Shown: one piece after another, positions 22,470 to 34,389 of the stretch
Layout of the letters: the number at the start of each line of letters is the position of its first letter
Numbering within the stretch: the first letter of the stretch is position 1
Origin: Hypomyces perniciosus
Taxonomy: Eukaryota; Ascomycota; Sordariomycetes; Hypocreales; Hypocreaceae
Direction: 5' to 3'
DNA: 64,000 bases
NCBI GenBank assembly: GCA_008477525.1
Contig: SPDT01000009.1
Location: 682,001-746,000, forward strand
Translations under genes and position numbers: made by a program
The notes under the pieces: generated by a model
Database searches by the model: none
What the model saw: the letters and a program-made list of their open reading frames with translations, nothing else
Told to the model about the DNA's origin: nothing

Positions 22470-22623
22470 TTATTCTTTCATGTCTCTATTTGTAATGTTG
22501 ATTGGGAAGTTGTCGGAAGTTGCGCAAGTTGCACATATGTAGGTCTCTGTATTTTGCCGATCTCGAAACAAGGCCATTTTGGCTGAATATGGCTCATGTT
22601 AGCGCATTCTGCAAACTATGGTA

Positions 22624-23068
22624 CAGTAGAGGCCGAAATGAGTGTCTGCATTTTGTATGTATAGAAAGTTTCAGGGCACAGACCATGCCTCTGGTTTCTG
22701 TAGTCGATACTTCTATGAACACAGCCTAACCGTGCTTTGTTAATGTTTACCTAACATTACATAAGAACAATTTCGCCATTGCTATACAGAGGGGAACGGC
22801 AAGAAACAGCCGAAAGCCGCTGTAAACTCTTTATTAATAGAAAAACCTTTAGATCCAGAAGTGATGTGTTTTAAAGTTGCTGTTACTGAATTTTAAGAAT
22901 AAGAAGGATCAAAATCCCAATTTACAACATTAAAATGCCACAAATGGCTTATGTTAGGCTAATGTTAGAGAACCACCTGCCAGGCTTTATTGTCTAGTAG
23001 TGGCTACAACAGGCCGCATTCTGGTGCGTGCCCAGAGTTTCTAAACACACTCGTTTCGGCCTCTACTG
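22624..23068 (+). mobile_element. MITE family 1, copy B
   Basis: TA-flanked element with CAGTAGAGGCCGAAATGAGT at the left and the complementary end at 23068. Together with copy C in the opposite orientation 68 bases away it makes a large inverted repeat. Confidence 0.92.
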
Positions 23069-23136
23069 TAGCAAATGGGCAATTTCGATCAAATGCAGCG
23101 AAATCTGATGAATGAATTACTGACATACAACCAGTA

Positions 23137-23596
23137 CAGTGGCGGCCGAAACCAGTGTCCGCCATTTACGTATTTAGAAACTCTCTGGGCACGGACCAGA
23201 CTGCTGCCTGCTGTAGCCACTGCTACCCAACAAAGCTTGGCAGGTTATTCTCTAACATCAGCCTAATAAAAGCCATTTATGGCTTTTTAACGTTAAAAAT
23301 TGAGATTTTGATCTTTCTTATTCTTAAAAGTCAGGAACAGCAACTTTAAAACACAGCACTTCTGGATCTAAAGGTTTTTCTATTAATAAAGAGTTTACAG
23401 CGGCTTTCGGCTGTTTCTTGCCGTTCCCCTCTGTATAGCAATGGCGAAATTGTTCTTATGTAATGTTAGGTAAACATTAACAAAGCACGGTTAGGCTGTG
23501 TTCATAGAAGTATCGACTACAGAAACCAGAGGCATGGTCTGTGCCCTGAAACTTTCTATACATACAAAATGCAGACACTCATTTCGGCCTCTACTG
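23137..23596 (-). mobile_element. MITE family 1, copy C (inverted)
   Basis: TA-flanked, reverse orientation relative to copy B; ends CAGTGGCGGCCGAAACCAGT and the complement of CAGTAGAGGCCGAAATGAGT. Its interior is a near-perfect reverse complement of copy B and a near copy of 47004-47471. Confidence 0.92.
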
Positions 23597-23600
23597 TATA

Positions 23601-24048
23601 CAGTAAAAGGCGAAAACAGTGTCCCATGCTTTCTTATTTAATTATTTTAGCAGCGGCAGCTTTTAGCTATATGTGGCTTTGCATCCCTACATGGGTTGTG
23701 CACTAATGTACTGTTTAAAGGTGACATAACAAGCTACAAAGAGCCAATTTTGGCTTATTTATCCCTCCTTCCGAGGCAACCGTATAGCGGCCTGTTTAGG
23801 ATTGTAACGACAGTGTAGATCATATATCCGCACCGAATTGATGTTTCAAATTCAAGATTCAAGGCGGTTATCCTCTATAAGCCAGAAAAATAAATGTCGG
23901 GTTCAATGACCAGTTGTGGCCTTTGTTAGACGCAGAAACGTTCTTACCCCGCTGTATGTACAAACAGGAAGCATAAAGCCGCCCGTGCCACATTTAACTC
24001 TTATTTAATTAACTTAACTAGGGGTGACACCAATTCCGCCTTTTACTG
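23601..24048. mobile_element. MITE family 3
   Basis: Shares the TA dinucleotide region with copy C (TA at 23597-23600). Ends CAGTAAAAGGCGAAAACAGT and, reversed, CAGTAAAAGGCGGAATTGGT; TA at 24049-24050. The interior differs from family 1. No coding sequence. Confidence 0.8.
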
Positions 24049-24051
24049 TAC

Positions 24052-24242
24052 AGTATACATAAGGATTAAGATCCCAATTTAAACATTAAAAAGCCACAAA
24101 TGGCTTTTGTTAGGCTAATGTTAGAGAACAACCGGCCAAGCTTTATTGTATAATAATGGCTACAGTAGGCGGCAGTCTGGTCCGTGCCCAGAGAGTTTCT
24201 AAACACGCAAATCGCGGAAACTGATTTCGGCCTTTACTATAT
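24052..24242 (+). mobile_element. MITE family 1, 3'-half fragment
   Basis: Matches the right half of family 1 (AAAAAGCCACAAATGGCTTT and the GTGCCCAGAGAGTTTCTAAA end region) and ends at an eroded right terminus. It abuts the family 3 element, so one of the two probably inserted into the other. Confidence 0.75.
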
Positions 24243-24526
24243 GACCCGCATTAATGCATATGTACATGACGCAGAGTATTGTGTGTTGACAACACTGTCG
24301 TTCCAACCAGTCAGTTTATGAGCCATTTTTAGATTAGTTGCATAATCAAGCCAAGATCTTCGTTCGGAGAGGTTAGACGGGAAAATCCCAAGCAGGCATA
24401 ACCACTATGAGCGGAATATGGATCACGACTTAGCTCGCGGTCTGTACTATATATATGTATATTAGGATACCCCGAACCACGAGAGAAGATTCGATACTCT
24501 ACGCTGTGTTTCGGTTAGCGGCAATC

Positions 24527-25297
24527 ATGAATTCTTCTCAAACATATCGACTCATCGAACATTTCATTTTAAAAAGAGCAATGATGGTTAATATAATACC
24601 GACTAGTGATATCATTAAAGATCTCACTGCATTTGAAAAAGGAAGAATGTACAAAAACCTATTCATGACTTTCAAATTGGCGCCAGAAGGGGTGCAAAAG
24701 ATATGGTGGGAACATTGGGTAGATTGTCACAACAAGCTCGAGTTCCTTCAGGCGAAAAGAGATATACAAGAAACTCTGAAGCACATTAACGGCGCCGTTA
24801 CTTCTAAATTTTTCCAAGACAACACATGCTACATGTGCGGGGAGGAAATTGTATTAGAGTCACCACATGTAAAACCCGGTTGCTCCTGTGCGGCGCACCC
24901 AGAGTGCTGGAAGAAATACGCAAAAGGCAATAGTCAACTATTCGGACCTTGCTACTGTAGCTACTTCGGGGAGGAAGGTCCGTCTGGAGATTATGAATGC
25001 TTGTCTCAGACCCGATCGCGCCTGGCATTGAGCAAGCACTGCGATGAAACAAAACTAAAAATGAAGAACTTGATCCAAGATAAGGACAGCGGCAAGAGGA
25101 GGCCAGATGGACCACCAGACGGTGAGTCGGAAACAAAGAGGACGAAGATGGAGGAGGAAGGGAAAAAGAGGGCGCCAGATGGACCACCAGACGGTGAGTC
25201 GGAAACAAAGAGGACGAAGATGGAGGAGGAAGGGAAAAAGAGGGCGCCAGATGGACCACCAGACGGCGAGTCGGAAACAAAGAGGGCTAGGCTTTAG
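24527..25297 (+). CDS. RING-like zinc-finger protein with 24-residue C-terminal repeats
   Basis: I choose the ATG at 24527 (A at -3) over an upstream in-frame ATG at 24455; it gives 256 residues. The middle has a Cys/His cluster: CYMCGEEI, then PGCSCAAHPECWKK, then GPCYC, a C-x2-C ... C-x-C-x3-H-x2-C ... C-x-C layout that fits a RING or RING-like zinc finger. The C-terminus is 2.5 copies of a 24-residue, charged repeat (PDGPPDGESETKRTKMEEEG core) with KR-rich nuclear-localisation-like patches. RING fingers usually make E3 ubiquitin ligases; that role is inferred. MITEs lie on both sides. Confidence 0.65.
   Translation: MNSSQTYRLIEHFILKRAMMVNIIPTSDIIKDLTAFEKGRMYKNLFMTFKLAPEGVQKIWWEHWVDCHNKLEFLQAKRDIQETLKHINGAVTSKFFQDNTCYMCGEEIVLESPHVKPGCSCAAHPECWKKYAKGNSQLFGPCYCSYFGEEGPSGDYECLSQTRSRLALSKHCDETKLKMKNLIQDKDSGKRRPDGPPDGESETKRTKMEEEGKKRAPDGPPDGESETKRTKMEEEGKKRAPDGPPDGESETKRARL
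25103..25288 (+). repeat. 72-bp coding tandem repeat, about 2.5 copies
   Basis: Units begin at CCAGATGGACCACCAGACGG and are almost identical, which suggests recent expansion. The unit is a multiple of three and preserves the frame of the RING-like protein. Confidence 0.95.
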
Positions 25298-25396
25298 ACT
25301 AATAAGGCTTAGACTTGATGTAGATAGATATTAGGTGGGTAAAAGTGGCTGTGTAAAGAATTGGTACCGTAAAAAATACTGGGAAAACTGCACGTA

Positions 25397-25822
25397 CAGT
25401 AGCGGCTAAAATATATATAGGAAGCTTCCGGACCCAGACCGTGCCTAAAATTTCCTTAGCCAGTACTTCTCCGATGGTACATGTAGTCAGGCCGTACTGA
25501 GTGTCTACCTAACATTAAATAAGCATAACGCTGTCACCGGCCTGTAGAGGATGATAGCAAGAAATGGCCGAAAATCGCTCTAAGTATCTATTAATATAAG
25601 CAAGTTTTAGACTTTTAGAAAGTGTGTTATTGCCTTGCTAGTTCTGACGTTCAAGTCCAAGTAGGCTCGTGATCTTAATATGTAAATGGTAAACAGCCAT
25701 ATATGGCTTTTTGTTAGGCCAGCGTTAAAGAATAACGCGACAAGCCAGTACTAGCTACGGTTAGCCGTGCCCAGAGAGTTTTCAAACACACAACCCGCGG
25801 ACACTGATTTCGGTCGCTACCG
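25397..25822 (+). mobile_element. MITE family 1, diverged copy F
   Basis: TA-flanked ends CAGTAGCGGCTAAAATATAT and, reversed, CGGTAGCGACCGAAATCAGT. The interior has the AAACAGCCATATATGGCTTT palindrome. More diverged than copies A-C, thus older. Confidence 0.8.
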
Positions 25823-26228
25823 TAGTGTGTATTAACAACAACGGCGTATTGGCGCCGAAAACGGTGAAATGGTTTGTCTTGATGACGATACGTGTTTTAA
25901 AAAGCTTGCCAACCTTGACATCAGCTAGCAAAATTGGAGTGAAAACACTAGCTAATGTAGCTAGTAATGATATATTATGTAGGTAGGTACAGATACAGTG
26001 TTGCTCATATTCGGTTCCCTCTTTCACTTACACTCTTTTAATATTTGGAAAGACCCACATACTGTGTATTACTATTTTCTAACACGGATATACCAGCGAG
26101 GATGTCTTTGGTGAGTTACGGAAGTATGGTTCAACCGTTATCCGAGTTGAGGCCTCAGAATGTAGGCAGTCACAGAACTGCAACAGTTCTTTGGGGTTCT
26201 TGCTTCACCCATCATCAAATCAACAAGA

Positions 26229-27200
26229 ATGGCTCCAAATCTATCAGTCGCCATGCGCACTATACTGCAGGACCTCATCCTCTGTAAGTTGAAGGATAAG
26301 AAAGAAATTAAATACGCAGAAATAGCCCAACTTGCCAACTGCACGCCACGAGCTGTACGCTACGCGTGATCTAATATACTGCGTTTCGGGACCATTAACG
26401 CACCCCTGAACCGCGTCGGCCGACTTAAGAAAGTTACTCTTAATATGTGGGACGCCTTAAAGAATGAGTTAGCCAGCGAACTATGCATGACCTAGAGGGA
26501 GATGGCTGCCTTCCTTCGTAGAGAGTTCGATGTCGTTGTGTCGCGTGCCACTATCGGGAGAGTTATAGACAGAGCCGAATGGTCACACAAAGTAGCCCGA
26601 AATATTGCCAAAGAGCGTAGCCCAGAACTACGAGACGAATATATACATGACAGGTCAGAGTATCATTCATTTCAACTCATCATCATCGACGAGAGTGGAT
26701 GTGACCTAGGTATTGGTACCCGGAAGCGTGGCTACGCTCCTAAAGGTGTAGTGCCGGAGCAGATCAAGCGATTTCACCGGGGTAATAGAGTCCAGATTCT
26801 GCCTGCGTATACGCAAGATGGAGTTCTCTATTCTGAGGTATATGAAGGCTCGACTACTACAGAAGTCTTCGATGGGTTCATTGAACGGCTGTTGCCACAC
26901 TGCGGCAGATTCACAGAACCAAGATCTGTTTTAGTCATGGATAACGCCGGATGGCATTTCTCGGAGAAAATGATGCAGATGTGTGAGGCTGCAGGCGTGG
27001 TAATTTATCCCCAGTCACCATACTCACTAGACCTTAGTCCGATAGAGGAGTTCTTTGGCGAACTCAAGAATTACATTAGATCACGAGCGTATGACGACTG
27101 GGAACTCATGAAAGCCGACTTTAAGTTCTTCTTGGAGGAGTGTATTAGAATTGTTGGCGCCGAAAGAAGAGCGCTAGGGGTTATTTCAAGAAGGCGATGA
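26229..27200 (+). pseudogene. DD34E Tc1-like transposase, two in-frame stops
   Basis: From ATG 26229 (MAPNLSVAMRTILQDL) the frame shows a helix-turn-helix N-terminus (KYAEIAQLANCTPRAVRYA), a TGA at 26367-26369 and a TAG at 26493-26495. The catalytic part then stays open: IIIDESGCD, LVMDNAGWH and LSPIEEFFGELK. There are 34 residues between the second Asp and the Glu, the DD34E spacing of the Tc1 group. The stops make it inactive unless read through. Confidence 0.9.
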
Positions 27201-27297
27201 TTACTATTGAGGAAACATGAAAATATAAAGAATGGAATACATGCAATTATTTAGTATTTGCCTCTGCCAGAAATAACCCAATATTACAAACGAAGTG

Positions 27298-27990
27298 CTA
27301 CGCTACGCCTTCCTTAACGCCATGTTCTATGTAGCGTTTGAAATACCTTTCCCGGTTACGATGAATCATATCAAGGCTTAGGCCGTGATCCAAGGTTAAA
27401 TCCTGAACCAAGTTGTAGGAGTGTTTGAGTTCCTCGGTGCTGACCTTGGAATGCTGCTACGCCATATAGGCCCTTACTGCGTCTTCTCCCGAACCTTGCA
27501 TATTAAAGGTGGGCGATGTTGGGAATACCAGCTTGGGTATAGAAGGACCTCCATAACCTGCCCTGGCTGCATCAATATCGCCTGGAGTATTATAAATATG
27601 AATCGCTGGAGGGCCAGTCAGACAACTACCCGAGTCCTGGCGCTTTCGCTTGCGCGCGCGCTCTCCTTGTTGCTGCTCTTCTGCGTACAACTGCTGTCGA
27701 ATGCAATCTGGAATGTCATTATGCGTTTGCATGCTAAGACCTTTCTGTACCTCATCAACGAGGATTTTTAACTGATGTGTTAGCAGTGGATAATGCTTTT
27801 GTCCCTCTAGCCAGCAGTAGGGCCCTTTATTACATGGCGGTCCTGGACAGCGGAATAGGGCGATAACCTGTCTCCAGCTTTCCGGTCGGCCCAAAACGGC
27901 TCTCTCGCCTTCAACTCTCGCCGCTACCTCTGCACTCTGAACAGCAGTTGCTCCCCGTGCCGCGGAGGCGGTCTTGTCTTTATCTTCTAT
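27298..27990 (-). pseudogene. Cys-rich fungal protein of unknown function, broken
   Basis: The minus-strand frame enters from the inner MITE-like end at 27992 without an ATG of its own. It has RCPGPPCNKGPYCWLEGQKH (a C-x4-C-x5-CW cluster), a helical DIPDCIRQQLYAEEQQQGER region, and a C-terminal helical part (STEELKHSYN to GVKEGVA). A TAG at 27457-27459 interrupts it where Trp is expected in this family; the frame continues sensibly to a stop at 27298-27300. This type of Cys-cluster protein is common in multicopy in filamentous fungi; role unknown. The 5' end looks cut off by the insertion of the 27992-28504 element. Confidence 0.6.
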
Positions 27991-27991
27991 A

Positions 27992-28504
27992 CAGTGCTGT
28001 TCATATTCGGCTTCCTCTTTCACCTACACTGTTCTAATATTTGGAAAGACCCACATAGTGCGTATTACTATTCTCTAACACTGACGCACCAGCGATAAGT
28101 CAGTACCGCAACAGTTCTTTGGAGCTCTTCCTTCACGCTTTACCCGTCATTAAGTCAATAAGAATGGGTCCAAATCTATGTATATTGAACGATTAATTAC
28201 GCACTGCCAAGTGTGAACGCCAATAAAGTAGCTATTTTGCAAACTCTTGGTATCTTTTGTACGTACCAGTATAGGGCGGCACTATCCAATTTACTTACTA
28301 GTACTTTAAGGCGACATTTTTTTTGCCGCCAGTTTGTTCCTAAAATATACTCTAGCGCAATTTTACTAGGGTTAAATTCGGCGACTTCTGGATCCTCCAT
28401 TTAACTAGGTATATATAAGTACTTTTATGTACCTGTTGGTCCGTGCGTCTAGTCTCTAAAGAAACAGAGACTATAAAAGAGGAAACCGAATATGAGCAAT
28501 ACTG
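27992..28504 (+). mobile_element. Internally deleted Tc1-like derivative (513 bp)
   Basis: Its left 200 bases match 25996-26240 of the larger element up to the transposase start region (AAGAATGGGTCCAAATCTAT), and its right end is the inverted terminal repeat at 28504. The transposase is lost. It would depend on an active relative to move. Confidence 0.8.
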
Positions 28505-28810
28505 TATGTAGTATATGTATATCATGGAACTATCTATTCGTTAGGTTTGAGCCAAAATCAGTGAATTCGTCTTTCTCAACACCGCCATTTATGACCTGCT
28601 GGTGAAGTTAGTGATTGTCATGTCCTCAACTCCAGAACGTGCATTTTCTCCTCATCCCACGATGTTCTCACTAGGTATGCATTAGAGACCACTACATACA
28701 TATATGCTATGTATAACCTTGACTCTCACCTCTCTATTGACCTCCCTTCAATCTTACATCCCAATACCAGTCTATACCCCCGTCCGACAGAATAAGCTGC
28801 ATCAAGAGCT

Positions 28811-30102
28811 ATGGCATATCTAGATCAGCCGGACGAGGAACTAGTATATTTAGCCTTGAAAAATGTGTTCAAGGACACTAATTCGCAGCTCAGTAAACGA
28901 GCAATCTACAAACTAATTGGAAATCATAAGCATCAAGCCGCTATTTCACAGCTGTTGGAGAGGTATAGCATACAGGTGGTGCATCGAAGCGCAACAGTCT
29001 TACTATCAGAGGGACTTTTTGCGTCAACAATCAAGGCTAGTCGCCGTTTCCCCCAATTATTCGACCCGCTTTCAGAGCGTGGTGTAGCAACACTGGAGGC
29101 GGAGGCTACCAGTGGCATAGTGAATGGAGTGAATGCTCAAACTCAGGGAGGTCATTACAGTCACCGCAAGCATGAAGCAACAACTGATTTTACGAATGGC
29201 AAGTGACTAACCTTCGCTGTCTTTGTGTATACTAACAATACGAATTAATGAATACAGGTACGGAGTCGAACTTAAATGTAACACAGACAGCTCCTAGTAA
29301 TCCAAATGGATTTTCGATTCTCCCTCCAGCAGCTTTCGATTTCAGTGTTCAGCACATGCTTTTGGTGCGACTTCAGGAAATCCTGGAATACGCATGCTTT
29401 GAATTTACGAAGCAATCTCTACCGCACATTCTGCAGACTCGGCAATGGATCCGCCCTCAATTTGTTGAGCTCAATCGCTGGATTCGGGAGCTTTGTGGCC
29501 GACAAGGAGTACTTAGCCCCTACGACCATTCGAATCAGACGCTAGGAAAAGCATTCGATTCTGTATCTAGAATTCGACATGTTGCTGTGCACCACATACC
29601 TGTTACGTTGAAGGAGATTAAACGGTTCATGGTGGATGCAATGAACCTGGTACAACTTTTGGGTATTCCTACATGTATTGATGCGATATCTGAACTTCAT
29701 TCTGGTACAAAAAGAGCCGCTGATGAACTTGAGGAAATTTGGCAGACCCAAATATCAAAACTGGAGACCGACAGGCACCACCACGCAGAACAGAGAGCCA
29801 AAATAACTATGCTGGAGAAGAGCGCACTCCTTAAGGCCAGCCAAGAAGTCGCGATACGCCAAAGTTTGGTCAGCAAGAAGCTATTGAAGACCATTCACCT
29901 CTCCAAGTTTTCCTTGGCGGAAACTCAGAGCTTAGGAACTGAGTCTGATGCCAAATTAGACAACACGACTAAACCATGCGATTATATGAAGGGCTGGGAG
30001 GAGGTACCATATGAAAAGTATACAGATAAGGGGACTCAGGTCAACATATCTGCAGCGGAGGGTACTTCTAACTCCAACGAACTGCCGGGGAATTTAATTT
30101 AG
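28811..30102 (+). CDS. Fungal accessory protein of unknown function, two exons
   Basis: Exon 1 starts at ATG 28811 (MAYLDQPDEELVYLALKNVF); exon 2 carries AAFDFSVQHMLLVRLQEILE, YACFEFTKQSLPHILQTRQW and a C-terminal coiled coil (about 150-220 residues from its start). Joining 28811-29150 to 29258-30102 keeps the frame and gives 394 residues. The alternative donor at 29203 has better-looking surroundings (TACTAAC branch, ACAG acceptor at 29257) but runs into a stop after 14 codons, so the donor is uncertain. I recall similar proteins from other ascomycetes, some of them labelled as cytochrome c1-like, but the sequence shows no haem motif (CxxCH), so I would not use that name. Confidence 0.65.
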
Positions 30103-30347
30103 AATAGAGCCTCAATACATACGCTTCCTCAGGAGGTTACTTAATTGAAAGGTGATTTATTAAATAATATTCATCTCTCGCTAACTAGCATCCAAAAAAG
30201 TGGGCACCTGTGGCTTGTTGACTGAAACGCCGATACCGCAGCCCTTACACTAAATTGGAGGTGTATGAACGTATTCCAATTCTTTGCAATTCAATATAAA
30301 TTGAACCTTGTAATATCCCCGTTTCAGTTTATTCTTGGTGTTTTTAT
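30103..30347. other. Short intergenic gap
   Basis: Contains the 3' UTR side of the preceding gene; nothing else seen. Confidence 0.4.
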
Positions 30348-30913
30348 TATTTACGTACTATTACAAAGGGCAGCCTTATCTTCCCTAGCAGACACTGCTG
30401 CATCTTCTAGGTATTCCCAAACCTGATCCATAGGATCTTCAAATTCCGGATTAATCAACTCGCCTGCGGCATTTGTATCTGACAAATGTGACTCTCGCTC
30501 AAGAAGATGTGCTATGGTTATTTCCTCTTTTAGCAGCAGTGATGGTGTTTTTGTGGTTGAGAGGTCGGCGAAATAACAGCCTAAGAGCCGACAGAGGAAT
30601 GATAAAAGGAATGAAGGGATGACATAAGCCTCTGTTGAAATAACAAGGTCATACCCTTGTTGACTTTGGTGCTTGACAATACCAAGGGGAAATGCAACAG
30701 CATCAAGAGCATCCTGAGCCTCATGAATAGAAGCGAAGGTTTAGGACGAAAGAGACTCCTAACTTGAGTAATTGATACATAAAAACGCGATGCGAATAGC
30801 TTCCGTTTTGCAGTGTGTGGGTAAGTTGAAGATCTAGAGTGCTGCCGTGTAAAGTGCTCTTTTATACCATAACCAGTTTCCCTGCCAGGTATTTTATCAC
30901 ACATAGAAACCAA
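30348..30913 (-). pseudogene. Possible decayed gene without a start codon
   Basis: On the minus strand two adjacent frames look coding. One (30913-30735) reads STYPHTAKRKLFASRFYVSI. The next (about 30740-30350) stays open for about 125 codons without an ATG: AQDALDAVAFPLGIVKHQSQ, a hydrophobic stretch (PSFLLSFLCRLLGCYF), and an acidic tail PEFEDPMDQVWEYLEDAAVS. A frame change near 30737 or an unrecognised intron joins them. Family unknown. Confidence 0.4.
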
Positions 30914-31183
30914 GCCATAGTCCTTAGATATATAATCAGATGCGTCAGACAGATATTCCCTTTGCAGTTCTTAGACTCTTCCTAAGGCGCAGATGCAGTG
31001 TGTCGAGCTTCACAGCTAGAACTCCGACGTGGCTCATCTGGAGCCACAGCAACCACAAGCACCCACGTTTTTGGTTGCTGCTCTCTAATAAATCACTTAA
31101 GATGGTACTGTACATTTACTAGATTACTACTTTGAAATACTAAGCTAAGTTGTAAGTGTACACTACTGCAACTCCCAAAGCAC

Positions 31184-32589
<1,406 letters not shown>

Positions 32590-33379
32590 TTTTTTCAAGT
32601 GCAATGGAAGAGAGTTCCCATAGCTTCCTTACAAACAAGGTGGAGGAACTAAATTTAAATTTCTAACTTTTTGGGGGTATTTAATGTAGCCAAGAATGAC
32701 CTTAAAACATAGAGCAGATTACAGTATACGTATAAAGTAATACATACATAAGAAATGGTATATCTTTTTTTCGGCCGCTACTCTAGCATACGAGAGATAT
32801 GCAACTAGGCGTCTCACCACAGATGAATGCATAGTTTCAGACCTAGCTAACCTCTAAGGGTTAAGTTTTGATTGATACTTGTTAGTCATATAGATAGATC
32901 TCGGTATGTTTTTTGAGGGGGGTGATCACTGATTGATGGTTTTCCTGACATTTTGATTACGACTAATTTCATCACGCTACGTGGTACGTATGCCATGGCT
33001 TCTGAAAAACTTCACAAAAGTATGACCTTATTTCTATTGCTCCTCGTGTGTGTCTGGCATGGCATTTCTCAGGTGACATTTGGGAACATCCCTGCCCCCT
33101 TGCAAAATTACAGCCTGTGTCTCTTAAAACCGGCTAAACGGGATCAAAAACAGTGACTACAAGTCTGGAAGTCACACGCTGTCTAGGCCAACAAATTAGG
33201 AGAAACCGATAGGTGAGCGTTCAATCATCCTGAGTCATGTGAGCGACGCACATTTTACATAGCGTAACCTGGATGGTGTAATTTGGCTTAAACGAATGAG
33301 TGACGAAGCCGATTTATCTCTGCTGCAACAATTTACTAAAAGGGCCTGACTATGTCTCAATAGAAGTTGACCTAGGGTT
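32590..33379. other. Upstream region of chitinase, no gene
   Basis: Contains the chitinase promoter. A short ORF at 32953-33156 has a hydrophobic N-terminus but no recognised family; it may be chance. Confidence 0.4.
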
Positions 33380-34240
33380 ATGCTGCCTCATACGACCGCA
33401 TTGAAGATGATTTCATCTACATCAAGGCCGACGACGATACTCTAAGCCTCCCTCAATTTCTACCTAGCACATGGGTGCTGCTAAAACTATGTAAGTGCAC
33501 ATAAAGAACACGACTATACCTTCTCTAGTTCAAACGAGTATCACCTATCCGGAGAACCACATTGTATCTACTAGTGTAGTCAACCAGTCTTTGATGAGTT
33601 GGATTCATTGGAACTTCGGTGCGACTAGAGCTTATCTATCAGACCTTACGGATAATGTCGAAAATCATGAGAATCCTGACTGGCGGGCGTCTGCATTACC
33701 AGCCTGGAATGGCCCCACGGACTTCAACGCTAGAAACTGGACGTTCCCCGACAGCCTAAAGCACTGCCTGCCAAGGGAAACTTTGATCATATTCTCGATC
33801 AGACGCCAATCTATACATAACACGGAGTACGCCGCCTATGGAAGAGGTTGGTCGTAATGGTAGATTGGTGCTCAAGAACACTACGGCTTCCTAGAGAACT
33901 TGGAGAAGAAGGAGCTGTGGAGGTACAAATTTTATTCTTGGGATTTCCACTATCAGCACGTGAGTATCCATTCATTGCCATGATAGGCAAGGATATCAAT
34001 ACTGCTAAGTCTATTGCTGAGGATGACGAGCAGCATTTCTCTGTCACGGTGCTGGGGAGACATAGACTTGACTAAATCTATCCTGAGGGAACAGAAGTGA
34101 TGAGAACCTATACAAAGATGCCATTGCCGACGGGCGAGGACTTGTCGGCCACTATAGTTTCTTCATCCAGCTACTGGGGATGAGCAGCACCGATATCCCG
34201 GTCGGGTGCAGAGCGTTTGCCAAAGAGAACACATATGCGA
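33380..34240 (+). pseudogene. Decayed glycosyltransferase-like gene
   Basis: Pieces in several frames fall in a sensible order: YDRIEDDFIYIKADDDTL (an acidic DDD-type segment), NQSLMSWIHWNFGATRAYLS, WNGPTDFNARNWTFPDSLKH, EHYGFLENLEKKELWRYKFY, DDEQHFSV and finally ADGRGLVGHYSFFIQLLGMS. They resemble a fungal glycosyltransferase-like family of which I recall the order but not the name. Frame changes and stops separate the pieces, so it is dead. Confidence 0.5.
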
Positions 34241-34389
34241 AGTCTACTGTATGCTACGGCCATAAAGAGTCGCAAGACACGTAGCATATACTCACGATAA
34301 TGTCACAAATGCAGATAGAGATGACCCGTATGAATTATCTGCCCTAACGCACCAGATTTGTGGCTTTATTGTTTTGCTCAGGGGAATAC

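Larger units (their letters stand above)
25996..28504 (+). mobile_element. Tc1/mariner-type element with nested deletion derivative
   Basis: Left end CAGTGTTGCTCATATTCGGT at 25996 and the inverted right end at 28504 (reads ACCGAATATGAGCAATACTG), both next to TA. A second left-type end at 27992 lies in direct orientation. So the block holds the left part of one element (transposase), unrelated coding sequence on the minus strand, and a 513-base internally deleted element (27992-28504). I see no right end belonging to the first element. Confidence 0.8.

Noticed and set aside
28197..28400. 67-codon minus-strand ORF inside the deletion derivative
   Set aside because: No family signal; lies in transposon filler sequence.
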